A stretch of DNA of 64,000 nucleotides from Tyto alba. Its lineage: Eukaryota; Chordata; Aves; Strigiformes; Tytonidae. Under the pieces are notes generated by a model. That model made no database searches, had not been told where the DNA came from, and saw only the letters and a list, made by a program, of their open reading frames with translations. Where the stretch lies: NCBI RefSeq assembly GCF_018691265.1, contig NW_024881321.1, positions 17,704,698 through 17,768,697 of the forward strand. Reading direction: 5' to 3'. Each line of letters opens with the position of its first letter. The first letter of the stretch is position 1. Made by a program: the position numbers and the translations under genes. Positions 24,877 to 38,194 of this stretch are shown piece after piece.

Positions 24877-26406
24877 CACCCACAAAACAGAGTTTTAAGC
24901 ACTACCAGTAACTTCTGGATGCTCTCTCTTCTTAGCAATAAAGCAGGGTATTGAACAGTCAATATCTGTCTTGCAATACAGACTGATAATTTTTTAAAGT
25001 TGGTAACAATGCCTCTCAAATGGAAGATCCACAGAACAGCACTAAGCATCTGGATTATGACTACACTAAAATCATGAGAACTGTAGCACAGACTGCAGCT
25101 AGGTTTAGAGCAAATATACACAAGCCTACCAACATAGCCTGCCTGGCAGCACAGAATCCAGAAAGCATTAGGTTTTACAGCTCTGCTCTGCCACAGTCAA
25201 ACTGCCACTGGGGTCCAAGTGATTGTATCGGAAAGTAGCTCAGGAATGTTCATTTCATATTGCAGTGTGGGTACACCCACACATACCAGTACTAGAGTAT
25301 GTAAAGAGGTTCATAAATATATGGTTTCTTTATACACCACATTTTCAGTCTCTCAATTATGAACGGTCAGATTTATCAATAGGTCGGATGTAACATTTTC
25401 TGTTAGTACAAAGACAGAGCTGATTTCATAAGAAGCTCCCATTTTGGTAAAAGTGCAACCTTCTGCTACCATCGTGCATCTAGGGCTCTTAGCTGTTTGA
25501 AGTTTTATTGACGTAAATCTATTTACTCTTGTTGTGGTTCAACCCAGGACAACTCTCAAACTAGTCAATGGATTAATACATTTCCTTTTCAGCCATCTGG
25601 AAGAGTGATTTTTAAGTTTAGCTGAAAAGTTAGCAGCTGTCAGGCACAGCCATCAGGAACAAAGATGTTTCAGAACAGAAACCAACTTCTTTTACAGTGT
25701 CAGAGCTTTAAAATAAAAATATAGTAGTCAAGATGATTTCCTGAATGTGTCACATTATTAAGCTATCTGTATCAGTTAAATCACTGGCAATTGGAACTTC
25801 AGTTGATTGATACATACTTTATCAAATGTCCAATGGACTTTTTTATAGTTACATACATCCACACATATTATGGTTTTCTTCTCTGATCAAATGCTGCTAT
25901 TTTCTTCTCCTGAGGAACAAAACAGACTACAGGGGAAAATGCTAAAGTCATGTGCAGGCTAAAGACATATGCAGGATCAGTCAGTAGTTTAAACCCTACC
26001 CTGAAAATTAAGTTTGGTTTTTATCACCAGCTTTGTTACAGGTTCAACACATGTAATTGCATGTTTCATGGGGAGCCAAGTGTCTCACACAACTAAAAAT
26101 GCAAGAATTACAACCAAATACAGAGCCCAAATATGCTCACAACTTGCATGTGTAAGCTCATCCATCTGGACTTTTTTCTATTTGTTATTGATATATGCAT
26201 CAGCAGAGCAGCAGGATATGGTGATATATGAACAGACTGTATGCATTTCCTATTGCATATTTTTGTATTCACAACTGAGGTCTTACACCTGAGAGGATGT
26301 GACCACTGAGGCTCAGCTGACAGCAGAGTAACAGAGACTCCTGTGGTTTAGGAAATGCCTCAGACATCACCCGATGGAAAAGTTAGGATCAGTAATAAAT
26401 ACTCAC

Positions 26407-26511
26407 CAGAGACTCACTTGCACACTGGAACACGTAGCAAACATACTGGCTTAACCCAGGTTCAACAGATTCCCGGCAAATGAAACCAAAGTGATCAACA
26501 TGTTTTATACC
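26407..26511 (-). CDS. TBC1D4: TBC1D4 exon 4: PTB2 core
   Basis: This exon has 105 bases, 35 codons, phase 0 to 0. It reads [15 protein letters not shown], then [20 protein letters not shown], nearly identical to human TBC1D4. The FGFICRES and CYVFQC stretches are core PTB strands. The acceptor is CTCTCTTAG and the donor GTGAGT. Confidence 0.97.
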
Positions 26512-29500
26512 CTAAGAGAGTTTAAAAACAGCATTAATTGACTATTTTATGAACAGGCTTAGTTTCCAAAGTGATCCTAAAACTAGTTACCAGATTCCAA
26601 CACTCGCCAATACAAAAATTTGAGAAACTATAAATGCATACTCCTAGCGATCTATTTTACAATGACAATAGTTAGATTTTAAAATAAGTTGCATAAAGCT
26701 CTTTACACACTCAAACCAAAAATTATACAGCAATAGATTTGGACTTGAATTTCTTCCATTAGGAAAACTGGATTTTCGGGGAAGCAAATTAAAGAGTCCT
26801 AGGTTGTATTTGTAATTGCCTCTGCAGTGAAAACTTGATGTAATAAGCCTGTGCTAAAACATGGGAGTAGAGGAGCATGAAAACAACAACAGACCTCCAA
26901 TTTCCTGTAATGCACGTTAGGACTACACCAAAAAGAGCAGGGAATGAGTAGGTGACATGACATTTCAGCCAAATTCTTAAAGAAGTTCTTTGAGACTGAG
27001 TTACATACCAGAAGTTTTAAGACTCACTACACGTTACTACTGACGTCTTCTTTCAGGATCCTAGTCTAACTGCTTGACAGGGAACGTTGCCTTCCTAAAA
27101 ACAGCACTGAGAAGATCAAAGAGAGCTGCTTCCTAAGAAGCACTATATTCCCAGTCTCAATTCATGGAACATGACTCACTATCGTTAAAGCTTTTGCCAA
27201 TGTTTTTATCACCCAAGTATGGTAGTAGTAGCTTTTCTCTAAAAGAAAGCCTAATTCCTCAAGTTCAAATACAACAGAAAGCAGAACTCAGTTGCTTGGA
27301 TCCATCTCCAAAGAAAACACCTATATCATAGAAGAGGAGAGGAGGCAAAACAACTTGCTTGTCACTACAGAAAACACTCTAGACAAAACTGGTAATGTAG
27401 TACGTGACAGACTGAACATATTGTCACTACACACTGTTGTTTTAAAAACAAAATTCCAAAAGTTACATTCATGCTACTTAAGCAAAACTTAAAGGTGCAG
27501 AGGACATCTAAAATGGAACATCTGGCATTAGTTTACCATAGTCTACACTAATCCTGACTTAATTGAACTCATTTTCCTGTGACACATGAAGTCTTCAAAA
27601 GCGTAAAATGAAAAAGAATAGATGTATACACAGTGAAGTACTGCCCTCTGTTTTGCAAGGAAACCACATTTACTTAAGGCGGTTTGGTGAGATTGCAGTT
27701 TCCTCACTGCTGACAGTGCCTGAACAAGTCTACTGCTGTCTGATTTCTCAGTCTCCACAGGACAACATTTGTAGGGCAGATGGACAGGACACTTGCACCA
27801 CTGAAGTGTAAATAGCACAGTACATTCCTCAATTAGCAGTACCTCCATCACATTTCTCTAAGAGCGTGGCTGGACTTGTCATGCCGAAAGAGCAAAGTTT
27901 TTTTGTAGTTCTGGGTTCCCTCAAGGTCAGCAAGGCTGCAACAACAAAACTTCTACAGCTCTCTGACACCTGAGCTTAGACAGCATACACATGGGTTTAT
28001 CACCAATTACGTTTGCTGCTTTGACAATTTTATGGAGTGCAGGTAATTAATTGAATGCAGCAGATCAACTATACCTAAGCTATAGAATAAAAATAACATT
28101 ATTAGACCAGACTAAAAGAATCCAGAACGTAAGCTGAAGAGAACATCTCCTTCTCATTGTTTGTAAAGCTTAAAGGAACAAACATTCCTAAGCTGCAGTC
28201 TCACAAACACGCAGTAAATTGCTGCTCTATAAATCCGTAGCAGAGAAGCCTTGTGGCTAGCACTGAGATCTTAAAGAAGTACTGATGAGGTTTATGCAAC
28301 CAGCTCCTTAGTCTTGGACAAATTAATGTTTAATTTCTATTGAAAATTGAAGAGTAAAGAAAACCAACCAAACAACAAACCCAACTTCTCTAAAGTAGCC
28401 GTTTTGCACTAAAACCAAATCAAAACAACAACAACAACAAAAAAAACAAAAACAAAAACACAAACCACAGTATTGTTAGCACCTGATTGAGTTATTCAAA
28501 CATGCAAAAAAGCAAAAGCTTTGCTCCAAATTGAAGAGAAGAGGTGAAGTGAAAAACTCCATCTCCAAAGCCCAACACACAGCATCACCTAACACTGTTT
28601 ACTGTACACAGTTATTTTACTGAAGGAAAGTTAGGCCTTGCAGATCTGCCATGGCCTTGCTGGTCTCCACCACGTTTTAAAGTCAGCAGAAAAAAGGTTG
28701 TCATTACTTAAAACTGTTTTGTTTGACTATTGTCTGTATGTATAGGCAACCCAGGAGCCTAGTACGTAAAGCTCAAGTATCCCTTTTATTCAGCTCAGTA
28801 CACCCACAACGCAGAAGACTCAAGTCGCCTGCAAATTTTGCTTTCCATACCACTGCTTTAAGAATCTCTTTGATCTGTATTTATTAAAGAACTACGAATA
28901 CATCACTGTTTGATTATAAAGTCCCATTCTGTATTTGCACTTGCCTTTTTTCTCTACTAAAAGCAATACAAATCCTAGTTAAAACGGCAGAGTCTATTTA
29001 CGGGCCTGGACCTTAGTTAGTAGCTCAAGACTCCACTTGTGTTACAAGTACTGACCAGTTCTTAATTCGTATTAGCACTGTCAGCACAGTCATGCAAGAG
29101 CACATCTGTCATTAGCATTAAAATGAAAGCACTTGGGGGTGAAATACAGGTTTGGAGTATGCCAGGAATTATAGTTTAAAATAGAATAATAATGTTTAAG
29201 GATGCCTGAAGTGTGCATGGCGAATGAAAGAAGGTAATAAAGTAAAACCTCAAAACATAAGGTATCAGAAGTAACAGGTGCTGAACAACAGCAAGATAGA
29301 AAGGTGAATCCCTCAGCCCTGGCATTTAACTTTATAAGACAGATTTATTTATTACTCAACATAGCTAAGTTCACCTATGTTCTCCAGAAGAAATGATGCA
29401 GATGAGCTGCTGTTTTTCTGGAAGTATGATCTGATGCTCTCCTCTTTTCATTTCAGAGGCATTCAGGAGCTTAGCCGCTCAAAACCAGTACACTTGGAGC

Positions 29501-30044
29501 AAGCTAAATGGAGATTAAGCTACCTCCAAAATTATATCCAATGTTCTCCCAAAGTAGAACAGTTTATAATTTGTTTTCTGACCAATGATCAAAGTTACCA
29601 CTACCACAGCTCAGACCGGTTTCGCGCTCATCTTTTCCGTACTTAGGCTCTTTGGGAATGACACTGAATTATTTTTATGAAGTATCTACTTGAAACTGCT
29701 ACCAGATGAGTGAAAGCCCCAATTTGAATAACAGCTCTCACTCTTGCAAAGGCAAATCAGTACTTCAAGACTGCTGCAAGTGTTCATGAAGCAATTGCAG
29801 TTTAATATCCAATTTCCTCAGCTGTACTCCCCAAAACTGGTGCATCAAAATTCATGCAAGATTTGTATTCACATTAGTCACAATAGCTCAAAATCCCTTC
29901 TTGCCCTTCCCTCCACCCCCTTTTTTTAATACATCTACATTTCTTTTTTCCTGCTGCCTACAGACCAGCAAGGCAACCCAGCTGAAGAATAAATAAGTTC
30001 ATTTTCTCCCGATAATCTACGTGTTGCTTCTTACTAATGCTTAC
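26512..30044 (-). other. TBC1D4: Intron between exons 3 and 4
   Basis: A 3533-base intron with an AAC/AAAAC repeat at 28421-28466 and otherwise ordinary AT-rich sequence. Confidence 0.9.
28421..28466. repeat. (AAC)n and A-rich simple repeat
   Basis: Five or so AAC units followed by A runs with C interruptions. Confidence 0.88.
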
Positions 30045-30134
30045 CTGAGAACATGAGGAGATATCTTTAAAATTCTTTTCAAGCACTACGGATTTGGTGT
30101 CTGGACTGATGAGGTTAACTTCAAACCTTCCAAC
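30045..30134 (-). CDS. TBC1D4: TBC1D4 exon 3: PTB2 strand region
   Basis: This exon has 90 bases, 30 codons, phase 0 to 0. The translation begins [16 protein letters not shown] and ends [12 protein letters not shown], differing from remembered human only by Val for Ile. It forms beta strands of the second PTB domain. The acceptor is a purine-interrupted pyrimidine stretch ending CTCAG; the donor is GTAAGC. The intron before it is 1359 bases and the one after 3533 bases. Confidence 0.96.
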
Positions 30135-31493
30135 CTGAGGAGGGGGTGAGGAAGGGGAGAAAAATAAGTCATAAACTAGGCTGTCTAGGAGGCACAACAT
30201 TAAGAGCAACAAAATGTCACAGTCCAGACCTTTCTTGTTCACATAAAATACCTTCAGTACAACAGCTTACTCAGCAGGAACAAGGGTGCCATAACTTAGC
30301 CTATGTTGAGTAAGAATATTTTGGCAAGAACAATACAGTCAGTTGAATAGGAAAAAGACTTGAAAAGAAGACAGCTTTTTTTTCCCTGCTTCCTTTTCTT
30401 TGCAAGTTATTTTGGTCCAAAGATCACATGTTTGACAGACAATACTAAAACCTTTAGTAAACAATGTGATTAAATTAAAAGCTGCAATAAAAAACAGAAT
30501 TAATTTTTTTTTTTTTTTTTAAAACTATATTGTAGATCAGCTGAGAAACTATGTTGATCTTAAGGTGATACTTTTTGGTTTTGTAATAATTTCAGATAAG
30601 AGTACGTTCTGCAGCAAACTATCTTTCAGTTTTCCCAAACTGCTCCTGAAGCATATGGAACTTATTCCATAGACCTCAGGGAGTTTTTCACTAGTGATAG
30701 CTGTGGCTTTCTAAAGGGCAATGCGTTCCCACTTCAGTTAGCATTTCCCCAAGAGAATAAAAGGCAAGAATGATCTTGAAAGCAAATGGAAAGACAAAAC
30801 CCTGGCATTTGGCCCCATGTTATTTTAAGGTCTAAAGATCTTTCCTTTTACGGGTCATGTCCTTTAAGTGTCCTTTTGTTTTCCTAATACAAGCTCCAAA
30901 GATGTCAATTTCACTTCAGGCATGAGAAGAAATAACTGTGAGGTTTGAAGGAAGAAGCCTTCAGTGCACAGATGTTTGAGTACTCATCTGGGAAAGACGA
31001 ACTGAACATTAATATAAATTATCATAAAGGGGCTGGCTCAGACCTAAGGCTGTGAAAACCTTATGTGCAGTTGTGAGCTTCTTTTTAATTGCACAAAAGA
31101 GAGGATTTGTTCACATGGAAGACTTTATCAGTTCTCTTTCTGAAAGAATACTCATGTTTTTCGGCTAGGTCCTAGATCTCACCAATACAGACAAACCAGA
31201 ACTGCACATAAAATAATTATTTCCCTAGAAACTCTGTTCCTGTAAGTAATTACTCCATAAGTAATTCCTTTTTCTTAAAATTTATCTAAGCTCATGAGTC
31301 AAGGTGACTTCCTTAAGAAAGTTCAGCTACTCACGTTCCAATTGTTTATGAACAGATATATAAATATTTCTGACAAATCATGAAACTATATTGAATCCAT
31401 ACTATTTATCTTGTAAAACTTGTTTCAGCTTCAAACTGCACAGGGGAAGATATGGTGTAAAAACAACATGAAACTAGTCATCCTAGTACACAC
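30135..31493 (-). other. TBC1D4: Intron between exons 2 and 3
   Basis: A 1359-base intron containing a 17-base poly(T) run at 30504-30520. No other feature recognised. Confidence 0.9.
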
Positions 31494-32096
31494 CTGGAAC
31501 AACATTGTCCTGTTCTTTTCAGAATCAGAGGGCTGAACATGACTAGGTGCACTTGCATGTCTTCTGCGTGGCTGTATTTTCAGGTTTGTGTCATGAACCC
31601 TTCTCTGCATAACTGCAGTAACACTGCTGCACCGGGACCGAAACTCTTGCTGCTCATCAAAGCCAGAGTCCTCTAAAATTCTCTCTGGGAAGGAGCCACG
31701 AGTGCTGGCCAGGTTGGTCAAGTTGGTCTGGCTACCGATTGTAAACATCGCAGCATGCCCTGCAGTGTTATTCGGGCTGTCCAGCTCCTCAAATGGGCTA
31801 TCCGATGGAGAAGCTGGCACATTTCCTTCACACAGGGATAAGTCCAAACTCGACTCATTATTCCGCTGCTCATTTAATAGTTTCAGGCGCTGGCGCTCAT
31901 GAAGGCTGAATTTCTCAATGCAATCATCAATTAGTGTGGAGGGAGCTTTCTTGTGAGCCACCGTCACCTTTCCACAGTACAACACTTCAAATTTTTGAGA
32001 GTCATAGAAGGCATCTTCACTATCCTTACTTGGTTTGGCATCTTCTTTCAGTGCTGCTTTGGAGACTTGTCTTATGCTGCTGATGACATCAGGAAC
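31494..32096 (-). CDS. TBC1D4: TBC1D4 exon 2: end of PTB1, linker, start of PTB2
   Basis: This exon has 603 bases, 201 codons, phase 0 at both ends. It starts after a CCTTAG acceptor with [13 protein letters not shown], the last helix of the first phosphotyrosine-binding (PTB) domain, and runs through [18 protein letters not shown]. Codons 70-137 are a variable acidic, Ser/Asn-rich linker that matches human poorly. Conservation returns at [17 protein letters not shown]. Two Akt-type sites follow: RSRCSS (human S318) and RRRHAS (human S341, one of the two main 14-3-3 sites). The exon ends [12 protein letters not shown], entering the second PTB domain, with a GTGTGT donor. Compared with human there is one extra Met after VTAV. 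The Met at codon 116 and other internal Mets are not starts. The open frame running past the donor is intron read-through. Confidence 0.96.
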
Positions 32097-35000
32097 CTAA
32101 GGAACAGCGTGAAAGGTCTGTTTAGTAGCCACAAATGAGATAGCACACAGTGATACGTCAAACACTTGTCAACGCCACTATTTACAGAAGTTATTTCTTC
32201 AGTAGAGTGCCACTAGCTTCTTGAGTGACAATATAAAATTAGAAAACTCTAAATTCTGTATAGACAATTTATGCAGTAGAAGCAAAGCAAATAACTTTTT
32301 TTTTTTTTTACTGGAACCTGTTCCAAAACATAAGGTTTTAAATTACCAGAATGTCTACTGATGAACGTTCACTTTTTTTTTTACACTGAGACTGACTTTT
32401 CTGTAGCCCTCTTACCACATCAGCGTCTCTTGCTGAGGCATTTTTCATCGGGCCATCACTGCTTCTTTGTTTTTATTTTGCAGAGCCAGATATTCCATTC
32501 TTAGGACAGTTGTGGAAACAGTTTTGTGAAAGAGAGACCAGCAATCCCTACCAGTTTCAACTGACAGTTTTGAAATAAAGGCAGCAAGCATATGGAAATT
32601 TTACTTAAGTACTACAGACAATTGCATTAGCTCTCATTTATTATCTACTACAAATATTTCACCCCATCCATCCTATGACATTGCTTAAAGTCACACTTCC
32701 CTGCTTCTCAATCATCATGCCATTAAGAAGCACACCCAAATCTCTCTTCTTCATTCTTTCCTATCAATTCCTACTATACCCTGTAAGGCCAAACTGTACA
32801 TCTCCAGTAGAAACTCTCAATTTCAGCCCTGTATCACCCAGCTTTTTAAGGCCACCTGGGTCTTCCTCCATTTTATCCCAATCATCTTGGGAGGATGTCT
32901 GCCTTCAGCATTAACATATTTGATATGCAAGTCCCTTTTTCATTTTACCTTCACTAAAGAAAACAAGGACTTGTCCAACTCTACTGACCACAGAGAAGAG
33001 TGCTTCTAGTTGCCCTTTTGACAGTACCTAACTCTGCTTAACCAAAATATTTTCTCACCAGGTCTGCATTTTCTCTGGAAGGATAATGAATGGCATCACA
33101 TTACACGTACTGGGGAAGTTACTAGTGACAATGAGATCAAGAGAAAACATCTGATTTTTCTTCGCAAGAAATCGGTTCTCACCACTCACCTAATCCAATT
33201 CAATCAATCAACATCTTTTGTATTTCATACAGCCTCCTACCATATCTATAATATTTTTTAATTTGTTTCAAAGTTATTCTATTAAAAAACCCCGTAACTC
33301 TGAAGCCACGCTTTAGTAAATAATCCATGCTCCCTACAGTATCTCCTTCTTTCAGTCACATGATACCAGTTGAAACTTGCTAATGAGGCAGTAATCTCAT
33401 ATGCCAATACTTTTGCAAGTCAGAGTGGAAAATTACCTCGTCTTAATCCCCGTCTCCCATTACACACGCCCTCATCCATTGGGCATTCAACTCAGATCTG
33501 CTTCCAGCTCATTTATTGCAAAATTAGGTTCAATTACCCTAAGATCTACTGACTGTTTGGCTTTCACCCCTGTAGATGTCATCATCATCTCAGTTTTCAG
33601 TGAGGCTAAATGTTAATCTTGATATGACACAGATACTGGAGTGTATTTAATCTTTACTCATTCTCACTACCAGGCTGCTTCACCATCACCCAAGGTGCAC
33701 TTCCTCCCAGACAGGCCATCTTAGCTGGACATGGACAATTCTCACTTTATACACGCCAGTTCATATTCCAAGATGCAGCTGTTTTTTTCACTGATCAGTC
33801 CTCTTACTCCTTCTAAGGTCTGTGCTTAAAGAAGCTCTAGAGTTTAAATCCCTTAGCTCTCTCTATATGCAAAATTCACAAGCTAGCTGTCTTTTAATTA
33901 ATGTTTTCCTTTTTAGAAACCATAACCTGTTACAGGACAATTCACTTGTATTTCTATTCAATGTACAGTGACAAATTATAATTCTATTAAAAATGCATAA
34001 ATTCTACACGCAATCAACTAGAATAAACAATGTCAGCTGTTTAACTGGCAAACTGGAATATTAAAAAGTGTACCATCCACTCCAATTACTGGGTTCTGCC
34101 ACTTGCTCATCACTTCTAAGATAAAAGACTGGAGCCTCCTAACACATCCTACCCCTCCCACCCCACCAGCAAATGTCCAAATAGGCTGGAGATAAGACAC
34201 TACCAACTCTACCACAATAGGATTCCCCATACATTCCCTCCTCTCTCAGAGACGTCTTCCACAGAGTTTTACGTAATTGCAATTCTATCTAAAAAACAAC
34301 CACCCTACCATCCTGCTATTCATCACTTGGCTTTATTTCCATCTTTTCCAGATCGTGCATACCCTTCAGACACTAGTATTTGAGTCACAATTACTACTTC
34401 ACAACCCCTGCTCCCTGTACAGCTTTTGCTTCTACCTACCACATAAATTGCTACAGTATTTACACTTCATCATGGAGAGATCCTAGAATTAGAGCAGAAA
34501 TTTCAGCTCCTACTACCTAACCAATTCTTACTCCCTGCTTTGTTCAGATAAACTTTTTTTACAGACTTTGTTATTTTTTATGTTATTTTTCTAGAGTACA
34601 CCGTCATCAATATTCACTTTTTTCCTATTTTTCTACCTATCCACGGAATGAAAGTGATAAATCAAGGTGAAAGTTTGAGACTCATTTAAAGTCCATAGTT
34701 ACCAATATCATTCTTATATAAGAGACGAAGAGGAAAACAATTCATACAGGGATATCACAATGGATAAGAAATATCTGTCAGACAGTCCAGAACCAGTTCC
34801 AGATGCTTGTTGGTTGTTTCATGGATTTTCTAGATAGTATGGTATGAAAAACAGGTTCAAGTGTAAGATGCAGGACAGATACTAACATTGCTAGGCAATT
34901 AGTCATACAGAAGGATTTTATCAGTCTTTAGTGTGCAGAAATAACTGTATACCCATGACAGGGTGCCCAATGATTAACGGCATGACAGCTTGTACTGTTA

Positions 35001-38000
35001 GACCTGACCGTCTTCACGTTCAGAGTGACACTGCCTCATCAAGAACCAAGCGGCACTACCATCTGAGACACACCTGATCAGATTACAATATGTTAATTTA
35101 ATGTTTTGACTTTGGGCAAAAACCATAACTGGAATCAAGTGGATTTGCATCTATATTTTCCTGAAATGCAAGATACAGAAAAAGTTGCACAATTATCAAG
35201 CATAGCAACCATCCCAATGTGGCATTTTACACATTTCTTTGGCATATATAATTGTTTTTTGACATTTTGCTTCTCTGTGTGTCAAGAAGCCTCAGTCACA
35301 AAAGTTTCACCATCAGAGTTGTGTAACTTTTTTGGATTTGGATATTAGCTTATTACCTGTTAATGCTGAAATTGCAGGGTAAAGTTAGACAAGATAGTAA
35401 GCAGAACGGAGATTTTAAAATACTGAATTAACAGCATGAAACCACTTAACTACTTTTAGAAATCAGTTTAATAATATTAATAAGACAGACTCCCGAAATA
35501 TTTAAAACTTACTAATGTGTTTCCAAGTTCTAGTATTTCCTTGCAGCAGTCTCATGAAATTAAGCAGCCGAAGGGGAGAAATGGGATTCTTATTCCTGAA
35601 ACTCACAGGGCCATTGCAGATATTTGCAGACATATACTACCAGCTCTAACAGTAGAGCAAAACAAAAAAGGTTAAACGAGTAATCTCATAGTTTTTCAGC
35701 ATTCACCTGCATACAAGGAAAATAACTCATTAAAGTATTTAAACAATCTATTTAACATACTCAGAATTTTTTTTGTGAACCCTTGAAGATAGTTATGTCA
35801 AAGAGGGAGACTGGAGTAGAGAGGGATAGGCAGTGTATTTGCAGGGTGAGAGAGGCACCCTTCCAGTCTGAACAAACCCAGTGGTGCTAGTGCCGGGACA
35901 ATGCAAGAAGACTTAATTCTCCCATGTTTTGCCTCTCCCAAGTCCCATGGTCTGGGGACCTACCACCTTTTTCCAAATATTTCTGGGCAGAGAAGAAAAA
36001 GATGACCACGGCCCAAAGGGAGTTGCAGAGGGCTTCCCAGGAAGAAAGGTAGGAGCTGAGGCCGTGCAGGGACAGCAGTTCTCAAACCAGAAGCAGAATG
36101 CAGAAGCATAATGTAGGTCATGCCTGTAGATATTGTTCATGAAGTTTCCCTAAACTGTTGAGGAGTAGCAGACTATCACATGAAGTGGAACAATGCAGTT
36201 AGAAAAAAAAAAAAAAATAATGCAGTGACAGGACAATACAAACTTGTTGGAGATATACATGTTCCCAGTTCCCAGTCCATACAAATTAACACTGTAACAT
36301 TAAAGCATCTTAAGCTGGCATTCTAAATGTTAATTGTCCAATATATTGTATTTATTGCTGCAGAAAGTAAAAAGCTTATTAACTTCTCACTTGAAATGCT
36401 TAAAAAGAGGATGAGCTCCAAGAACAGAAGCTGCAAGGTCCTTAAGAGCTAAAACCCAGGAGCACACACATCGCCAGGCAAAAAGTTGTCAGAAAAAAAA
36501 AAAAAAAGCAAAAATCCTGACAAGCTTCATGAAAACTAGATAGATGTGGTATGTTATCTAGATGAAGGAACTAAACAACACAATCAGATATGCTAGAATA
36601 GTACACAAAGCTTTCTCTAATACAACGACCTCATGCTTAAGCAGATACAGACACACTGAACTCTGTCAGGCATTAATAAATTGATATCAAACAAAATGGA
36701 TGTGAGAGCCTCAGATGAGCTTTCTTCCCCTCCAGGATGTCAACACCTGTACATGACTGTCAGAAGACAACAGTGGCACATGAACTTTAAGACCCTTGAA
36801 ACAGTGCCCATAGTAATTCATAAATCTCTGAATAGAGCCAAGAGAACTCAGAAGACCAGAGATCCTTCTTCAGGGCCTGTACCAAAACCCCCACAAATGC
36901 AAGAAGCCAAAAAGACAAGAATAGACAGTGAGTACCATAAGTACAAAACTAAGACCTGTGATACCAGTTTGCCTTCTGAGTGTGAGGAACACTCCAAAAC
37001 TTGTTGAGGAGAAAAAACCCAAAGCAACAAAACCCCAAGTCTATGAGTTAAGAGTCAAGTAAGAAGAGCTCCGTAATGACATTAGACAGGCAATATTTCA
37101 CTCCAGGGAAACATTATTGATCTAATACATCTAATTAAAGAAAAAAACAACCACTTGAGAATCCAAATTAAATTGGTTACTATTCCTATTTGAATAGCCT
37201 AAGACTGTACGAATCACTCTTCACCCAATTAGACCTGATTAAATATGTGGCGATTCACAAAGTTAGCTGTACTCAGAACAGATGGCACCGGTCGAATTCT
37301 GCACCATCTACAATAAGATTCAGCTCAGAGTGTACAATGTAAGTAGTAAAGCATGATAGGTGTTATACTGCCACAAATTGTTTACTACAGACAGTAGAAC
37401 TTTGGTAAGCTGAAATTAGTGATGGCATCAATTTTAGCCCAATCTATTTCATTTGCACCCCACACCACTTCACCTCCCTCATGACCTTGGTTATAGACCT
37501 TATGAGCTACTGCACTACATCATCCATTTGGCCAGCTAGTATAGAATAAAGTTGAAGCACTTCACACTGGCTAGAAGACAAGATATATTAATACCCTAGA
37601 TCTGCTAATTCCAGCTCTGCAGTTCACAGGCTCCATCCAGGTCTGTCCCTTGTGACTAGACCTACAACAGGGTCAGTGCATTACAGAGAGCAAACACCTT
37701 CCTGGTACATAAGTAGTAGACCGTTCAAAGTGCATGTGAACAGTAGCATCAAGAAAGTTCTCTGTGTTGAATGCAGAATGATATTTTCATGTTGGAAACA
37801 TCAGTTTAACTGATGTAACTAATTCAACCTCTTTCATCTGACGATTAAAACCAAAGAGAGGACTATGGGAAAATAATTAACACAAAATTAAAACTTTCCT
37901 TGCAGGTCTTCTCATGTCACACAACCAGGTTTCTGTTAAAATTAATTCCAACTTTATCAACCCTACCTTAAAGCCCCAAAAAGGAACTTCAGTTATGAGG

Positions 38001-38171
38001 TGTTTATCACCAATATCTTAAAGTTGCAAAACAGAGAGGCTATCAGGACTTCTAAATCATGCATGTTGCAGCATAACACTAGAACAGTTTGTCACAACTC
38101 TAGAGTAGGCAGAGTATTTCCATGGTGATATCGCATGCTTTTTTGAATAGAGGTGACAGAAGTCAAGCATT

Positions 38172-38194
38172 AAAAAAAAATATATATATATATA
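38172..38194. repeat. A run followed by (TA)n
   Basis: Nine A followed by seven TA units. Confidence 0.85.

Larger units (their letters stand above)
23690..26406 (-). other. TBC1D4: Intron between exons 4 and 5
   Basis: A 2717-base intron containing simple repeats at 23790-23817, 24578-24662, 24761-24775 and 24852-24876. No exon seen. Confidence 0.9.

Noticed and set aside
25530..25553. TGTTGTGGTTCAACCCAGGAC, similar to the start of another common avian repeat
   Set aside because: Similarity stops after about 20-25 bases, so an element cannot be supported.
31431..31493. Extension of the exon 2 frame past the donor
   Set aside because: The frame stays open by chance after CAG/GTGTGT; the family sequence continues in the exon at 30045-30134 instead.
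36681..37007. A 108-residue plus-strand open frame in intron 1
   Set aside because: No recognisable domain, no splice or promoter context, and a length expected by chance in 64 kb. Composition is ordinary.
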